Made by a program: the position numbers and the translations under genes
Shown here: piece after piece, positions 5,297 through 6,671 of the stretch
Layout of the letters: every line of letters begins with the position of its first letter
How positions within the stretch are numbered: the first letter of the stretch is position 1
The notes under the pieces: generated by a model
What the model saw: the letters and a program-made list of their open reading frames with translations, nothing else
What the model was told of the DNA's origin: nothing
The model's database searches: none
From: Acidobacteriota bacterium
GTDB lineage: Bacteria; Acidobacteriota; Vicinamibacteria; Vicinamibacterales; SCN-69-37
Assembly (NCBI GenBank): GCA_021824055.1
Contig: JAKALV010000181.1
Location: 1-6,671 of the forward strand
Reading direction: 5' to 3'
DNA: 6,671 bases

Positions 5297-6671
5297 CTAC
5301 TTCGACGTCGCGAACCGCTTGAAGAAGCTGTCGGCATTCCACGTCGGCCGCGCCGTGTCGTTGGCCACGCGCTGCAGCAGCGTCATGATCACGCGGTCAA
5401 AGAGCGCCGCGGCTTCGCGATTGACGGGCTGGTTCGTGTCGTCGGCGGGCTTGTGATAGATGTCGCGCACCCAGGTGCGGCGGATCGTCTCTTCCGGTGA
5501 GCCGAACTCATACCCGAACTTGAACGCGAGCGCCGGCACGCCTCTGCGGATGAAGCTGTACTGGTCGCTGCGGATAAACCGGTTCTGCTCGGGTTCGCGA
5601 TCCGTCTGCACGTCAACGCCGAGCGTCCTGGCCGCCGCCCGCACGGATTCACCGAGCGACGACTCGGCCAGGCCCTGCACCTCGATCACCTTCAATGCGT
5701 AGAGCGGCAGGAACATGTCGAGGTTGATGTCGGCGACGATCTGTCCGAACGGCACCGTGGGACGAAACGCGAAGTAGCGCGAGCCGAGCTCGCCTTTTTC
5801 TTCGGCCGTGACCGCGATGAAGATGATCGAGCGTTTCGTCTTCACGCCCGACGCTTTCAGCAACCGCGCCGTCTCGATCACCGACGCGATGCCCGACGCG
5901 TCGTCCATCGCCCCGTTGTAGATGGTGTCGCCGTTGACGGTGCGGCCGATGCCGACGTGGTCCAGATGCGCGGACATGATCACATATTCGGACTTGAGCG
6001 CCGGGTCCGAGCCTTCGAACAGGCCGACGATGTTGGTGGAGTCGATCGCGGTGCGCGTCAGGGTCGCGTGCGCTTTCAGCGTTCCCGGCAGGATAAAGCG
6101 CGGCAGCGGCTTGCCGTCCGTGACGAGCTGATTGAGTTCGTCGATGGTGTGCCCGCTTCCCGCGAGCACGGCCGCCGCGCCGCGCGCGGTCAATGTCATC
6201 GCGATGACTTCGCCCGCCGAGTCGTTCAAGGCGCGATCGTACAGGTCAATGACTGGCGGCGCGCCACCTGCGCGTCCGCCGCCACCTCCCGCAGCACCAC
6301 GGCCAGCCGGAGCGCCGGCCCGGCCGGCGGCGCTGGCGGCCGCGGGCAGCGGCCGCGGTGCGGCGATTGTCGCCACGCCGATCGCGCCGGCGCGCTTCAG
6401 CGCCAGCCACCGCTCGTCCGCCGTGTTCACGTGCGATTTCACGTTGTCGGAGACTTTTACCGGCGGGAACGCGTTCACGTACACCGCGATCTTGCCCTTG
6501 AGATCCAGTCCTTTGAAATCGTCCCAGCCGGCTTCGGGGATTGAGAGGCCGTAGCCGACGAACACCATCGGCGCCTCGATCGAGCCATCGAGCTCGCCGC
6601 GCGCGCTCAGCGACGCGTCCTGTCCAATCGCGAGCGCCTCTTCCTTGCCGTCGCGCACCAGCGCGATCCGC
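5297..6671 (-). CDS. M28-family zinc metallopeptidase with PA-type domain, 5'-truncated by window
   Basis: The reading frame is open through the right edge (first full codon ends at 6670), so the true start and any signal peptide lie outside; the GTG at 6658 is probably internal. Numbering from that codon (453 residues): residues about 25-200 form the PA-like insert domain (APMVFVGYGLSIPEAGWDD at 29-47, then LDLKGKIAVY at 51-60), and about 205-430 the peptidase core. All M28 metal ligands can be assigned: His231 (SAHLDH), bridging Asp252 (GAMDDASG), Glu287 with general base Glu286 (TAEEKGELGS), Asp314 (NLDM) and His402 (IYHKPADD). It should therefore be an active di-zinc aminopeptidase or carboxypeptidase-type exopeptidase; relatives are secreted or periplasmic and release N-terminal residues from peptides. 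Specificity is not determinable. A Gly/Ala-rich insert at about 99-134 interrupts the PA domain. It converges on the FkbM gene with a 146-base gap. Confidence 0.9.
   Translation of the reverse strand, partial: RIALVRDGKEEALAIGQDASLSARGELDGSIEAPMVFVGYGLSIPEAGWDDFKGLDLKGKIAVYVNAFPPVKVSDNVKSHVNTADERWLALKRAGAIGVATIAAPRPLPAAASAAGRAGAPAGRGAAGGGGGRAGGAPPVIDLYDRALNDSAGEVIAMTLTARGAAAVLAGSGHTIDELNQLVTDGKPLPRFILPGTLKAHATLTRTAIDSTNIVGLFEGSDPALKSEYVIMSAHLDHVGIGRTVNGDTIYNGAMDDASGIASVIETARLLKASGVKTKRSIIFIAVTAEEKGELGSRYFAFRPTVPFGQIVADINLDMFLPLYALKVIEVQGLAESSLGESVRAAARTLGVDVQTDREPEQNRFIRSDQYSFIRRGVPALAFKFGYEFGSPEETIRRTWVRDIYHKPADDTNQPVNREAAALFDRVIMTLLQRVANDTARPTWNADSFFKRFATSK
6257..6364 (-). repeat. Low-complexity Gly/Ala/Arg/Pro-coding tract in the peptidase gene
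   Basis: The stretch coding for about residues 99-134 of the M28 peptidase is almost entirely GC and translates to Ala, Gly, Pro and Arg, including a five-glycine run and repeated GRAG/GRGA units. It lies between LALKRAGAIGVATIA and VIDLYDRALN of the PA-type domain, where family members usually have a short loop, so it is probably a flexible surface insert grown by replication slippage in GC-rich sequence. There is no frameshift; both flanks stay in the same frame. Confidence 0.6.

Noticed and set aside
6132..6554. Plus-strand open frame with a poly-proline stretch opposite the peptidase.
   Set aside because: The prolines are the complement of the peptidase's glycine run; there is no domain, and the minus-strand frame carries all five M28 metal ligands.

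Overview
The window is GC-rich, densely coded bacterial DNA. It holds five protein-coding genes, two of them cut by the window edges. The combination of a large secreted sortilin/VPS10-like BNR propeller, an M28 zinc peptidase with a PA-type domain and a Phd/VapB-like antitoxin suggests a soil-type Acidobacteriota (for example Vicinamibacteria) or a related phylum such as Gemmatimonadota. That placement is inferred from gene families and base composition; no rRNA or other phylogenetic marker is present.

Layout. 1-151 (minus): N-terminal 50 codons of a type II toxin-antitoxin antitoxin, whose C-terminus and presumed toxin lie off the left edge. 152-246: short divergent regulatory region with two 8-bp palindromes and an antitoxin promoter placed so that the mRNA may be leaderless. 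247-1065 (plus): SpoU/TrmH-family RNA 2'-O-methyltransferase. 1066-1113: short gap with a 10-bp palindrome, a possible -10 element and a ribosome binding site. 1114-4275 (plus): exported protein of about 1,050 residues with eleven Asp-box (BNR) repeats. 4239-5150 (plus): FkbM-family methyltransferase, read in the same direction and abutting or overlapping the propeller gene. 5151-5296: convergent gap with no clear terminator, carrying what may be the decayed start of another secreted-protein gene. 5297-6671 (minus): M28 zinc metallopeptidase whose N-terminus lies off the right edge.

How they fit together. The propeller gene and the FkbM gene probably share a transcript. The propeller protein and (by family) the peptidase are extracytoplasmic and fit a lifestyle of secreted polymer or peptide processing. 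The RNA methyltransferase and the antitoxin are housekeeping or accessory neighbours with no evident link. I see no RNA gene, CRISPR array, insertion sequence or complete mobile element. Nothing here clearly forms a new multi-gene system. The most informative points are the architecture of the antitoxin control region, the 7+4 arrangement of Asp boxes, the Gly/Ala-rich insert in the peptidase and the possible gene remnant between the convergent genes.
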